A DNA stretch of 64,000 nt, taken from positions 14,707,193-14,771,192 of the forward strand of contig JACGWO010000010.1 in the NCBI GenBank assembly GCA_034509735.1. The letters run 5' to 3'. The notes under the pieces were generated by a model. It was not told the DNA's origin, searched no databases, and saw only the letters and a program-made list of their open reading frames with translations. Positions within the stretch are counted from its first letter, which is position 1. The number at the start of each line of letters is the position of its first letter. Shown here one piece after another: positions 34,801 through 46,279 of this stretch. The position numbers and the translations under genes were made by a program. The DNA is from Sesamum alatum (lineage: Eukaryota; Streptophyta; Magnoliopsida; Lamiales; Pedaliaceae).

Positions 34801-35845
34801 CGACCAGTGAATGGAAGAATTTGGTATTATGTTCCCCAGTCTTCGGCCACTTACAACCGCTTTTCTGCTTCCGGAACTCAAATTCCAGTCATGGCCTAAA
34901 CTAGGGTTTCATTAAGTCTGTTCAAGTTCATGAGATTAGGATCACTGGGGTTCCTGTTAAATTGTACTTCAGCTTCAGTTGCAGTTGCTTTAGCTTGCTC
35001 TACCTTTGAGAACACATTGCCAAAAGTTTGTATGTTCCAGTTTTTCAGGCATTCCTTCATCCTGTAGAGTTTTTGTTGGAACTTATGCATTTTGATTCCT
35101 TGAATAGGTAGATTCTAAGACTACCTAACTGTCTCCAAGAATTGATGGTGAGCAATCCACAAATGTTGAAATATGAATGCTGAGGGACCTCTGTTTTCAA
35201 ATTTGTTAGTAGTAATAAGAAGCGGATGGTGGTCTACTAATCTCCTAGGGATGCGGATGACCCTTGTGGAGTCTAGCAGTTCTATCCACTCTCTGGAGTA
35301 GAGAACCCTATCCAACCTCTTTTAGACTCTCCTGTTAGTCCAGGTGTAGGGTTCTCCTTCAAATCTAGCATCCGTGAGCCCCGTTTCAAGCAGCATGTTA
35401 CTAAAGTCCTCCATGGAACCTAGAGTGTTAATGATTCCTCCTTGGTTTTCTTCAGTGTGGAGGATAGTGTTGAAACCCCCACCCACAGTCCAAGGAACAT
35501 TCTGGTCAGCCAATCTAATCAGTTCCTCACATAGCATCCTTCTTGGAGTTCTGTAACATGTTGCATAAATAAATGTGGAGAAAATGTCTTCAAGAAAAAG
35601 GCTAGAGGAAGCTCTGATATGTTAGAATTGTAGATTATCTTGCAAAACCTATATCTCAACACCAAATCTTGTTGTTACCATTAGAATGTATAGAGTGAAA
35701 TCCAAACCCACAAATAAAGTATGCAGCATTCATCTGTACAAATGGTTTTAATTATACTAAAATGATAGGTTTATGTACACTGATTAAGTCAGCTAAATTC
35801 TTTTGTTTAACCATCTTACCCATCCATCTTACATTTAACATAAGA
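31860..35845 (-). pseudogene. LINE ORF2: endonuclease, reverse transcriptase, RNase H
   Basis: A likely start is at about 35840 (MLNVRWMGK). The APE-type endonuclease follows: the usual GGDFN reads VGGGFNTILHTEEN (about 35440-35490), and DRVLYSREW and VDHHPLL come later. RT spans about 34575-33460: NTAGPDGFSAAFYHSCWD, VIKFDKAKAYDRVNW, GVRQGDPLCPALFILVVEAL. The catalytic FADD-type box reads AYVED, so one catalytic Asp is Glu. The C-terminal RNase H shows VKLNTDGAPKGNLGNAGARG (about 32295-32235) and HIFREGNQATDHLANQAY (about 31975-31920). ORF2 would nick target DNA and prime reverse transcription there. Multiple stops and frameshifts, plus the two altered catalytic sites, show it is dead. Confidence 0.85.
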
Positions 35846-36077
35846 GTTTTAAACATTAAAATTGTAATGCGGATGGAGAGGATGATCTTGTATGCCTCTT
35901 AGGAATAGTTTTAGGTGATCTCTTACCTTTGTCTTTTTTTACTTTTACCTCCTACTTTGGTTGGAATATTCAAGGAATTTTTTTCATCCAAGGAAGCATT
36001 TCTTTTGTGTTTGCGGGACAGGGTTGATTCTTCCAAGATTAATTCTGTCAAGGGTGTTTGAGTGGTTGATGGTGGAG

Positions 36078-37640
36078 CTACTGCAAGATGAGGGGTTGGC
36101 TGAGGACTTTGATGTAGGTCTTGGACCTCTGCATTTTGTTTTCCAGTGTCTTTTCTAGTGAGGCTTCTTCTGAGTCAGAAATGAACAGATTCTCCACATT
36201 TAAGTAATTATCCTTTGTATCCAAATGCTCTAGACTTTGGAATCTGTTAGAAATAGGAGTTCTTTCCTCCCCTTCATCATTACTTTGGCTTGCTTCTTGG
36301 ACATCCACAATGTCCATTTCTGGTTCAGGGTTGTGTTCTTGGAAGCTCCTTGTTCCCCGAAAGATAAGTTTTGTTTTGGTAGGGCCAGACTTATGTTTGG
36401 ATTTCTTCTTAGCTCCAGCCTTTGTTATGCTATAATGAGCTTCCAACTTATACATCATATTGGTATCTAGCAGGTTCAGAAGGGATTTCTCTACATACGA
36501 TCTTTGTCCAGTAGCTCAGCAATGAGGGGATCTTTATAGTTGATGACATCTGGGTTGGTTGGATTAATATAAGGAGGCTATGATTTGTTTTGAAATGGCC
36601 AAATCTTCTTTATCACCCAAGTCTGTTAATATTGAAGTATTTTCCACAGTGAGGCCATGGTTCTGGTGTGGGTTGAGGGGACCATCATTTGTAGAATTAG
36701 GTTCATTCTCCTGTGGCTGGATTAATGCTTCTACTTTGTCAGGATGTTCTTGGTTAGTGAACATGACCTTCTTTCCCTCTGCCAATTTTATCAAGGATTT
36801 TGGTCCCTACTACGGTAGAGGGTGCTCCTTTGTTTCTAGTTAAGCAACTTGCTAATTCAGGCCCAAAACGTTTACAATGAGAACAGTATAGGGGGCAGTT
36901 TTCATAGATTACAGGTTGCCTAATAGTCAGATCGTCAACTTCTAAATGGATAGCTGGGATACAGGGAGTAGTGAGATCCAGCTCAATGCAAACTCTAGCC
37001 AAGCTTGGTCTGGATAAGTCCGCAATATGTTCGTCCATTCTAAGTGGCTTCCCTATTAAATTTTCAATTCCAAACATAGCATTTTCTTCAAATAGATGCC
37101 AGGGTAGTTTTGGGAACTTGATTCAAACTGGTGCAATCGGGGATTCAATGGGAGGGTTGAATTGTTTTCAAATTGCCATTCATCCCTAAGCCACAAACGG
37201 GAAAATTCCTCTTCATGGGATAATTGTATCAGAACATGTTTCAAATTTATGGCCTCAACAGATACTGAACCTCTAAATCCCAGTTTGATCAGGCGACTCT
37301 TGAAGAAATTTAAGTTAGGTAGACCGTGTGAGAACTTACCAATCAGGGGAAACTTGAACCTCTTAACTAAGATCGTAGTCTCCTCCTTGGAATATCGCAT
37401 ACCTGGCTCTCCTTTGAAAGTGGTGGAGGTGCCCAACATTTTGAGTTCGCTGGTTTGGAAAGATTTCTTCGTTGCTCTGTCTAGGTCATCTAGGAATGGG
37501 ATGCAGATGGATTTTGGACTTGGCGTAGGACCTTTTCGATGGGGAGGGGGGCAGCAGCAGGTGTGGGTGGGGGTTGAGGTGCGTTTGTTGGTGGGTCAGG
37601 TGGATAAGAGATGGTTGGTTCTGCCATGGGTGTTGTCAGG
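36078..37640 (-). pseudogene. LINE ORF1 (DUF4283 plus zinc knuckle)
   Basis: Starting near 37634 (MAEPTISYPPDPP), the protein has a proline-rich head. After a stop or frameshift near 37490 a DUF4283-type domain follows: FPLIGKFSHGLPNL, HVLIQLSHEEEFSRLWLRDEW (about 37360-37180). Next are SRPSLARVCIELDL and QPVIYENCPLYCSHCKRFG...ASC (about 37010-36860), the zinc-knuckle region, where the usual His appears to be lost. A long low-complexity linker runs to about 36080. In LINEs this protein binds element RNA. Frameshifts occur near 37060-37080 and 36770. Confidence 0.8.
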
Positions 37641-37887
37641 GCAAAGAAATGTGGGGAGAAAAAGGTGGCCAGGAGGGTGTTCCGGTGACATGGGTCGCCG
37701 AAGTTGTGGTGGGGTGGAAGCACGTGGGGATGCATGGTGGTGAGAAAGGGAAAATTGATTGGGGGAAGGACTTCTCCAACACCGGTGGGGGATTCCTAAG
37801 AAGGCCGCCGACGAATATTGAGTTGAGGTAAGTTGAATTTAGAGAGAGAAAATCGACGAAGTGAAGAGAGAAGGGAGAGCATTCCAA

Positions 37888-38390
37888 CGGTTAGAATTTT
37901 CAATGTAAATTATTCAAATACCCTACTTTAAAATTGAAATAGGTACAAAGTTCTCTAGGTCGAAATTTGTTTTAACATTTACGTTTAAGTGTCCTCTGTT
38001 TTATTGTGTTCTTTACAGAACAATTTGCGATTAATTTTTATGTTTTGATCTATATAGTATCTATTTTGTCATCATTTACTAACTATAGAGGCCGAATATT
38101 GAATTAGCACTTAATTTTGTTTTCTCTATAGTCTTAACATATTTCATTCTTTGAACTTTTATAGTTAGTAAATGAGGAATATATATATATATATATACTG
38201 GCCCAAACATAAAAAATGTCACAAATTTGTTGATTTGAAATTAAAGAGTCCCAAATCCGTTTTATTTCAAAATTTTAGTTATAAGTATGAGTAATCATTT
38301 GGTGGACAACATATGGAGTTGTAAAAATAAATAGAGTAACTGAAAACTGCATTATGATAAAGTAACAGAACGGCGAATTGTTTAAAATAA
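37888..38390. other. AT-rich spacer with a 16-bp inverted repeat
   Basis: TCATTTACTAACTATA (38072-38087) and its exact inverse TATAGTTAGTAAATGA (38160-38175) bracket ~70 bp. No coding region is seen. Confidence 0.6.
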
Positions 38391-38394
38391 GTAT

Positions 38395-38496
38395 TAAATA
38401 TTGTAGATAGCAACAAGAACTTTTCTTATTAAATAGCTCGGCATTAATTTTATCATTAATTTTTTTTATAGCTATTGGCCATTTTCTTGAAGGGTA
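38395..38496. mobile_element. CACTA-type MITE fragment
   Basis: The sequence resembles the right half of the 284-bp MITE family ('aacttttcttattaaatagctcg', 'attttatcattaa', 'atagctattggccattttcttg') but ends in GAAGGG instead of GTAGTG and lacks a left half. It is a decayed copy. Confidence 0.6.
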
Positions 38497-38686
38497 ATTT
38501 TTATACTAAAATCAACATCAAATACTTTTTTACTAGAAGGAAAAATTATATTTTAATTATACTATAGAAAAAGTAATTAATAATTTAACTAGTTTAAATT
38601 AAAATTAAAGTAATAGAATATTGTAGATATACAAAAAATACTAAAGATAAAAACTATTTCGTTGACTATTTGATCTTAAAAACAAG

Positions 38687-38956
38687 GGGAAAACGCAAGC
38701 AACCCTCCTATGATATTGTAAATGAGCAAATTACCCTCTATGAAAAATACAAAGTAATTTACCTCAATGTGTTTTTTAATTTGAATTGATTTACCTCCAT
38801 GTGTTCTTTAAAATAGAGCAATTATCTCCCTAGACTGTCTAGGGAGGTAAATTGCTCCAATTTAAAGAACACGGGGAGGTAACTTGCTATTTTTTTTCAT
38901 ATAAAAGTAATTTGCTCATTTGTAATATCACATGGAGTTAAAATGCATCAAACCCT
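38687..38956. mobile_element. Foldback MITE (270 bp), Mutator-like
   Basis: The arms are inverted repeats (left 'atgatattgtaaatgagcaa', right 'ttgctcatttgtaatatcac') with a central palindrome around 38845 (CTAGACTGTCTAG). Termini are GGGGAAAACGCAAGC and its loose inverse GCATCAAACCC. The flanks AAAAACAAG (38678-38686) and AGAAACAAG (38957-38965) are a 9-bp duplication with one change. Confidence 0.72.
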
Positions 38957-38965
38957 AGAAACAAG

Positions 38966-40471
38966 TTAATAAATAAGCAACATAAGCAGTTCATCTTTAA
39001 AAACAAATAAAATGATTATATCTTTTAGATACTTTTTTTAAATAAATATTGACGGAGGTGGGTATATATATATATTTATATAGTATGCAAAATCTTGGCC
39101 ACTTCTAAAAAAAATGGATACATATACTTTATTAATCTTTTAGAAATATCTATGTAAGATATAGAGATGTTATTCATGTTTGAGCTATTTACCCCGTTAA
39201 AAACTAATAGCGTAACATTTTACCCCCTTTGACTGAATTTAGGACAAAATTACCTTTACATTATATACACAAATAATTATGGTACACTTTATATTTGTGC
39301 AATTTCTATAAATATTATTTAAAATAAAATATTTATAAAATTTTATTATTTAATAAAGTATATACAAAATAATAAAAAAGTGATAAAAAGATGAATAAAA
39401 CAAGATATGTATATATATATATATATATATATTAACAAAAAAGAAATATCTACCTAAAAATAATGGTGGAGTGGGAAGTTAGATGAAAAAATTAAATATA
39501 AAACAAAAAAAAATCAAAAATGGGAGAGACACCAAAGAGATTCTCTCCCTTAATATATAGTATAGAAGTGTAGATATCTATAAGACGCTAAGGATTGTTT
39601 AATATTTTGCACTTTACATTAAAAAAAAAAAGAAAAATAAAAACATTCCTTTCTTAGTTTTTGCTAAATAAGGCACCTAATATTTCAAGATATTAAATAA
39701 CTTTAAAACAATCAGATATTAGTGCTAGATTAAATTAATTTAACTTTATAATATGACAACGTCCTTAGAAATATGTCTCTTTGTCATGTTCAATTATCAT
39801 AATTAGAAGGAATAACGTGGTGAATATTAATTAATCAATAACTGCATAACGACTATATTTATATTATTCGTTATTTTTATAAATGAGGGCAAAACATTAG
39901 TTATACTATCTATAAACCATGATAAATAGTTATACTATCTATAAACCATGATAAATGATTTTTCTATGGTTAAAATCATAGGAAAACATTGATTAACGGT
40001 GAAGAAAACTTAAGTTTCTGTATTGATTTTATTTAACCGTAGTCAATAGTATTTACGGGCATGATTTTTAACTAATTTATTTATTTTTACTGTGCATTGT
40101 ATATATAATAGTGTAATATAAATGTAGATACAAATACATTTATTATCGCTGATTTATTTTTTCCCAGTACTGGCCCTCCAGGGATGGGTCCTCCAAAGAC
40201 ACATCCTTTTACGGATTTTTAAAAATAATCTCATCTTTGGTTAAAATTTATTTGTCCCTAAAGTATAGGACTTTTATTTTTTTTTAAAAAAAAAATATAT
40301 ATATATATATATCCTACGGGACTAAGTTTTATGAAAAACACTTCTAAAACAAGCTTAATTGATTAAAGACAGTTATGTCCCCATGTATTAAAAAGATGCA
40401 AAATTTTCTTAGTATTTGGACTTCTTTCTTGATTATAATACTTATTTTTCCTCAAAATATAATAAATTTTA
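38966..40471. other. AT-rich spacer with a small tandem duplication
   Basis: A ~30-bp unit 'agttatactatctataaacc' plus 'atgataaat' occurs twice (39899-39928 and 39928-39957). (TA)n tracts lie near 39411-39430 and 40293-40312. No gene is seen. Confidence 0.5.
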
Positions 40472-40970
40472 GGATTAATTACACTTAGACCCCCTCTGAA
40501 AATGCATAATTACACTTTCCCCCAAAAAAGTTTTGAAATTACACTTACACCCCCTCTGAAAATTCTCTGTTTACACCTGACCTCCATTCGTTACAGTTTT
40601 GACGGAAAATGTTTATTTCAACAAAAATAATTACATAAATTTTCAATTTTACCTTTCGTTTAACATTCTCGTGTAATAATTTTGTACTTATAAGGAAAAA
40701 ATATAATAATATTGGCCTCACTCTATATGTATATATTACACTTATCATCTTATAAGTATAAAAATATACACGAAAATGTTAAATAATGGAAAAAATTAAA
40801 AAATTTTGTAATTATTTTTGTTGGCGTGACCATTTTTCGTCTAAACTTTAACGGATGGGGGTCAAGTGTAAACAGAGAATTTTTGGAGGGGGTGTAAGTG
40901 TAATTTCAAAACTTTTTTGGGGGAAAGTGTAATTATGCATTTTCAGAGGGGGTATAAGTGTAATTAACCC
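40472..40970. mobile_element. Mutator-like foldback MITE, copy 2 (499 bp)
   Basis: It has the same length and structure as 958-1456, with termini GGATTAATTACACTTA and TAAGTGTAATTAACCC. A perfect 9-bp duplication TAAATTTTA flanks it (40463-40471, 40971-40979). Two copies of equal length in one window indicate a recently active family. Confidence 0.9.
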
Positions 40971-40979
40971 TAAATTTTA

Positions 40980-42559
40980 TTTCAATTAGTATGTTGTTTA
41001 AAAATGATTATCATTTATATTATTAAAATATTTAATACTAATAGAAAAACTAGATGTTTAATTCAATAATGTTCCTATTATGTACAATAGTTGTTCATTC
41101 ATGCACAATAAATAAACTTGCAACTTTGACAAAAAAAAAAATCTTAATTAACCATAGTAGTTTAATTTATATTTTTCTATGACTTAGGAATAATATCATA
41201 TAATATAGAAAATAAAATATAAATTTTTTAAAATATTAAATATGTGAAATTATAAATTTTATTAGTGACTGATAAATTATTTAAATTATTTAAAAATTTT
41301 GACATCAACTTTAGATGAGTAATTTTGAAAATAAATTAAAAAGGGTAAAATCAAAGTGAAATTAAGATAATAAGGGTAGAGTAGTCCCAATGGAAGTTGA
41401 ATTTATTTACAAAAAAACCAAAGCACCTAAAAGCACCCTCCCAAGGTGTTTCCAACTTTTGGCTTAAAAGTGCTTTTCGTAGCAGTTTTAGAAGTAGAAG
41501 TTGGCATCCCAAAACCTCAAAAGTGTTTTTCTGTATCCAAAAGCTGAAAAATACTTTTACAAAATTTGCACAAACACTCCCTAAATCAAATCTGGCCCCA
41601 TATCAAATTAATAAAGTATTGGAGAATAATTAAATTAAACTGATAATCACCCATATAGTGCATAAAATCAATGCAATATACCCACGGGAACCTAGCGCGG
41701 CCTTGTTTGATTTCATTTTTAAAAGACCATTTACCATTTTTAATTCTATGCTACTCAAATCTTATATTATGTTTGATTTGTTGGGTTTTATTTTGGGATT
41801 TGACCATAAATTTTAATATTCCATTCACTCGAGTCTTTTCATACCAAAAAAAAAAAAAAGAAAAAATAGATAGAAAATATCCCATTTCTTCATACAAAAA
41901 CACTATCACAAAATATTTTAATTTAAACACATTTTTATTCTAGCTACGTTTTTTTGTGTAAAAAATTATCATAAAACATCCTAATTCATTCACATTCTCA
42001 TTCAATCACGTCTTTTTATAAGAAAATCTATCACAAAATATATTAAACCAAATGCATTCTCATTTTCCACACAAAGTCTAAAATAAAATAAAAAAATCAC
42101 TTAAAAATAGTAAAAATTAAAAACTATAAATTGGAAACTATTCATGAAAAATTGAAAAAGGAAAAAGTCCAAATTATGTAAGACTTTGGACTTTTTTCTG
42201 GTGAACGAGTGCACATTGCGATCCACACGCCTAGCAACTCATCGTCACTTGGTCTTTCTGTGGGCTGGGTTTTAGTTGAAACAATGTGTAGGCTTTCCTT
42301 CCTGTGGGTATCCATATATAATCAACGTCCATTTGGATTTTTTATTCTAAATTATGTTATGTTTTTAATTTATTTAACATATATATACTATGTGTATCAA
42401 ATCTCATTTTAAATAAAATAAATAATGTAATTTCATATACATTCATGATATGTATATATAATATGAAATAGACTATGCAACATAATTTAAAATAGATAAT
42501 CTAGTCCAAAGTTTATGGATAAACTAACTAAGAAAAGTTTGAGTCAATATATATACATT
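40980..42559. other. AT-rich spacer, possible hAT-like MITE end
   Basis: About 41400-41590 contains 'aaaagtgcttttcgtagcag' and a right edge whose inverse begins AGGGAGTGTTTGTG. This loosely recalls plant hAT-type MITEs, but no second end or duplication was found. The rest is AT-rich without coding regions. Confidence 0.4.
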
Positions 42560-42842
42560 CATTACAAGAAATAGCTTAATAGCTAAAAAAAAATTAATGC
42601 TAAAATCAGCGTGGAACTAATTAGAAAGTAAAATTTTTGTTGTTAATCTAAATTATTATTTAAATATATATATATATTAAATATTTCGTTGATAAATTTG
42701 TTAGCAAGTAAATTTATGTTGCTAAATGGATTACCAAGTAAATTTCTTATATTGTATATTGTAAATAACCAATGAGAATTTTACTTGCTAATTAGTTGGA
42801 CAATATTTTATTTTGGTGTTAATGAACAATTTTCTTATAGTG
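42560..42842. mobile_element. CACTA-type MITE, copy 3 (283 bp)
   Basis: The left end is CATTACAAGAAATAG and the right end TTTTCTTATAGTG, flanked by the 3-bp duplication ATT (42557-42559, 42843-42845). The interior matches the copy at 536-819 ('gctaaaatcagcgtggaact', 'gagaattttacttgctaatt'). Confidence 0.82.
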
Positions 42843-42972
42843 ATTGCAGTGTATATGGCAAACTTAAGTACGTGTGCAAAATAATATAATTAAGTATACT
42901 AAAGCTTGAAAAGATATAGAGAGACTAATGAAAAATATAAAATTGTGTAGAGGAGAAAGAAAGAAAAGAATT

Positions 42973-43238
42973 CACTACAAAAAAGCTGTTTGGGACGGGT
43001 TTAAAGAAAATCCATCCCAACAAAATAATTGTGACAAGTTTTGTCATAACCATAAACCCGTCCCTATAAACCCGGTCCAAAAATTAATGTGATGATAAGT
43101 GCACCCATAAATTTTTTTGCAACAAGCCTGGGAATCTGTTGGAATATCCATCACAAAATACATTTGTATTATAAAACCAAAAATTCATTATGCATGGGCT
43201 ATTTTGGGACGAATAATTGTAAAAATTTAACAATCAAT
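42973..43238. mobile_element. Left end of CACTA-type element #2
   Basis: CACTACAAAAAAGCTGTTTG at 42973 is a CACTA terminus. The following 260 bp contain GGGACGGG / CCCGTCCC motifs like subterminal repeats. The same style of sequence (GGGACGAA, TCGTCCCA, 'cgcaaat' and 'tgtcgcaa' words) reappears at 56520-56740 and 57970-58580. I infer one element split by the insertions at 43239-56386. No right terminus is visible before the Tat retroelement. Confidence 0.6.
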
Positions 43239-44176
43239 TGATACGGTCATAAATTGTAAATAGAGGTTTTTCCCAATTCGAGCAGGGAATGAGCTTCAGA
43301 AATTGAACGAAGAAGATGAAGATTTCTTTGAATTGTTCTTTGCCTTTTCATTTCTTCATTGCCGCTACATATAGTGCTAATGTGCTAGTACAAACATCTT
43401 CCTTAAGGGAGGATTTTGTGCCACTTGGCTAAATTCTAAATAATAAAGACAATACATCCTAACAACCAAACCAAATATAATTATGTTATCATCTATATAT
43501 ATATCTAGCATAATATATAATAATAATAATAATCATAGTGAACTATTGAATCTTCTACTTGGGTCTCTTCCTAATGAGCCTATCATTGCCTGGCCCTCGA
43601 AATTGGCCTTGTCGTAAAGGCCAAAAGATAGGTTTGTAGGCTTGAAACAATCAAATGGCCCAATGAATTTGCAGAATATGACCCAAGCGCCTAGTGAAGC
43701 GTCGAAATTCTGTCTTTGGCCCAAAAGAAGTGCAGCAACGGCCCAAAGGGTTACTCCAAGCCCAACGTCTGGTTTCCCATGTCCAAGCCCAAAAGGGATT
43801 CTAGTTGTGAGATTTTTCAGCAGGGGACAAATCCCTTCCCCCATTCGCGATTGAAGGAAGACTTTCATCGGTGGATGGTGGCGGCGACCAACAAACAGAA
43901 GGGTCTGGCGCGCTGGCAGGAATGGCCATGGAGAGGCCGCGCGAGCGCTGGAGCATCATCGGCACCGCGGCACATGAACAATGGACACGGCGCGTCGCCG
44001 AGTCGGCTGACGAACAGTTTGGTGAAAGGGGTTGAAACAAAAACGGCTTGTGGCGGAGAGCAAGGCGGCAGCGTAGCGACGATAACCCTGAATCTGGTGC
44101 AGAACGATTACGGTTGGCGCGCTCAATGGCGGGTGGGCGTCGAGATCTGACGGCGAGGGCCCGGAAGAAGAAGAAC
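43239..44176 (-). mobile_element. Proline-rich non-autonomous LTR element, unit A, 3' part
   Basis: This is the 3' half (minus strand) of the left of two tandem ~2.03-kb units. It begins with the boundary sequence TGATACGGTCATAAATTG, probably the 3' end of an LTR of about 225 bp. It continues with coding-like sequence such as FDCFKPTNLSFGL.DKANFEGQ (about 43690-43590), which resembles the C-terminus of plant Ty3/gypsy polyproteins. It is interrupted at 44176 by the 9-kb gypsy element, with its other half at 53174-54264. It is collinear with unit B at 54265 onward. Confidence 0.65.
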
Positions 44177-44837
44177 TGTAGCACCCTCTAACGGCACTAC
44201 GACTATATCTTCCGTAAATATCACACTTAATGTAAATCCTGATTATGTGAATAATTAGGCACGTAATCTAGTCCCTATTGAGTATATATACACATAGTCT
44301 CATCATCACAACAAGAATATTTAATATCTCATCCACAAGATCATATATACATATATCAAGTACGACAAAAATGGGACTATTATAATTAGTTCACATGCTA
44401 TTCTCGCTTTTAATCCCAAATGTGAATTCTATTTCCATTTATGATAAGAGAAAACTGCATACTGGCCCGACCTAACTGGAATGCAAACCGTGGACCTAGT
44501 TGTCGTGAATAGGCACAGCAAAATCTACACCTGAAAGTATTAGCAGAGGGATGAGCCTGCAACTCAATAAGTAAATAACCGGTACCACTATACACGCACC
44601 TCAATTATATCAATAAGACAAAAACAAGCAACGTATATAATATAATCAACTTAATCAAGCACATTTCATTTTATTTCTCCACGTAGTCATCCAATAACAC
44701 GATAACCAATCAAACTTGTATTTTCCTAGTTGGCTTACCAGAAAGGTGATATAGTGTTTTTCTCCACCAACTCAACCTCACTATTCATTCATATATATAC
44801 ATGAATCCCCTTGGCATGCCACACAGGCTTATCAATC

Positions 44838-44957
44838 TCATTTCGCATCAAAGCTCTTTCATTTCGCATCATAGCTCTTTTTATTTCGCATCATAGCTCT
44901 TTTCACATCGCATCATAGCTCTTTCATATCGCATCATAGCTCTTTTCATTTCATTTT
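44838..44957. repeat. LTR minisatellite, about five ~25-bp units
   Basis: Units of the form TTTCGCATCATAGCTCTTT repeat about five times with small changes. The array is preserved in the other LTR at about 51736-51855, so it predates insertion. Confidence 0.88.
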
Positions 44958-45967
44958 GCCACATAGGCTATTCAACAACATTAAGGGGTATTCATATCAT
45001 AATTACATTTAATTTCCATCACTCCCTCGATTCCACATATCACCGTTCTTGTAAGCCAACTAGCCACATAAAACCACATAGCAACATTTTTCACGTACAA
45101 GCACATAACATTGGTATCAAACAGCCAATGGCATATCTTCCTCATTTCACTTTCACGACATAATCATTTCAAAGTAATCATCAACCACTCGTACAGTTCA
45201 AAATAGATTAGTCAAACACGAATCATAGGCTCACATAAAAGTAATATCACCAAGAAATGAAACATATATAGATAATATTAATTATTTACGTACACAACAC
45301 TAATAGGAAAAAGGAACATATATAAGCAGTACTAATTATTTACTTACCTCGATCTTATACAGATTTAGTTAGCTGATATGAAGTCGTACGATCATATACT
45401 TTATCCCCGTGTCCTATCATAAGGTATAATATGTATAATTAATATCTAGAATGTCAATTCTTAAATAAAATATTAAATAGTATTTATATATATATATATA
45501 TTTCACCAATCTCTCAATATTTCATTAAACCCTCCATCCTATTATAACTACCATTCATAATAACAATTCTTGGATTATATTTATCTCAAAATATACTTAT
45601 CTTTACTAAATATAACATTTTCAATTATATTCTATAATATTTTTCAAATAAAATTTTCAACCCGATTAAACTAACCAATCAATTGTAGAAATTATTAAAT
45701 CTAGTAAATTAAGCAGTTTAAGCCATTAATTCTAACACCCCTAATTTAATTGAGACATTTAACCAGACACTAATTATAAATACTCAAATTCATAAAATTT
45801 TCCGGTTAAATACTAAATCGAATAGTATAATTAACATTTAATAAATGCACTTATTAAATACTATAATTATATAAATTAAAACTAATTAAAATTAAAATAT
45901 TTCGTACCTGTTTTTCGCGAAAGTGTGTGTGTTTAGTATGTGTTGTGTGTGTGTTTGTAAAGCAATC

Positions 45968-45991
45968 AGATGGGTGCGTCAGCACCCATCT
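45968..45991. other. Perfect hairpin in the LTR
   Basis: AGATGGGTGC and GCACCCATCT pair perfectly around the loop GTCA. The same hairpin is in the other LTR at 52895-52918, within about 275 bp of the element's 5' LTR edge. Its conservation may only reflect the youth of the LTRs. Confidence 0.85.
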
Positions 45992-46239
45992 TTATCTACC
46001 CTTTTTATTTTTATTTTTTTTTAAATTTTAATAAACATTTTCAAAATACCAATTACGTCCTTTCTAATTTCTTAATTAATATAATTTGCTCCCAAATATT
46101 ATATAAAGCTCCAATTCACTCCGTTCAAGTCTTAATATGATCACAATTTAATCTATAATATATCTACTAATTAACAAAATTTTCTTAAATAATTACCAAT
46201 TAACCCCATAATTATGATTAAAAATTTGTGGGCATCACA

Positions 46240-46252
46240 ATTCTCCCCTCCT
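46240..46252 (-). other. Gypsy polypurine tract
   Basis: On the minus strand AGGAGGGGAGAAT directly precedes the 3' LTR, the expected site for plus-strand priming. Confidence 0.85.
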
Positions 46253-46279
46253 AATAAAAATTTCGTCCCCGAAATTTAA

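Larger units (their letters stand above)
31790..37880 (-). mobile_element. L1-type LINE (non-LTR retrotransposon) with RNase H
   Basis: Minus-strand order is ORF1 (nucleic-acid binding), endonuclease, reverse transcriptase, then RNase H, which is the layout of plant L1 elements that gained an RNase H domain. No terminal repeats are present. I could not find a poly(A) (poly(T) on the plus strand) near 31790 or a clear target duplication, so both limits are approximate. All ORFs contain stops or frameshifts, and catalytic residues are altered. Confidence 0.85.
44177..46239 (-). repeat. Gypsy 3' LTR (2063 bp)
   Basis: It runs from TGTAGCACCCTCTAACGG to GGGCATCACA on the plus strand. It is nearly identical to 51074-53168, including a minisatellite and a hairpin. 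It differs mainly by point changes and a shorter (GT)n tract near 45940. Confidence 0.93.

Noticed and set aside
37162..37743. 193-residue plus-strand open frame
   Set aside because: It lies opposite LINE ORF1 (GC-rich, Pro-rich on the other strand) and has no motif of its own.
40545..40748. 67-residue minus-strand open frame
   Set aside because: It lies entirely inside the 499-bp foldback MITE and is not shared intact with the other copy.
44838..44957. Regular short repeats resembling a CRISPR array
   Set aside because: The units are adjacent without unique spacers, lie in a eukaryotic LTR, and are duplicated in the other LTR.
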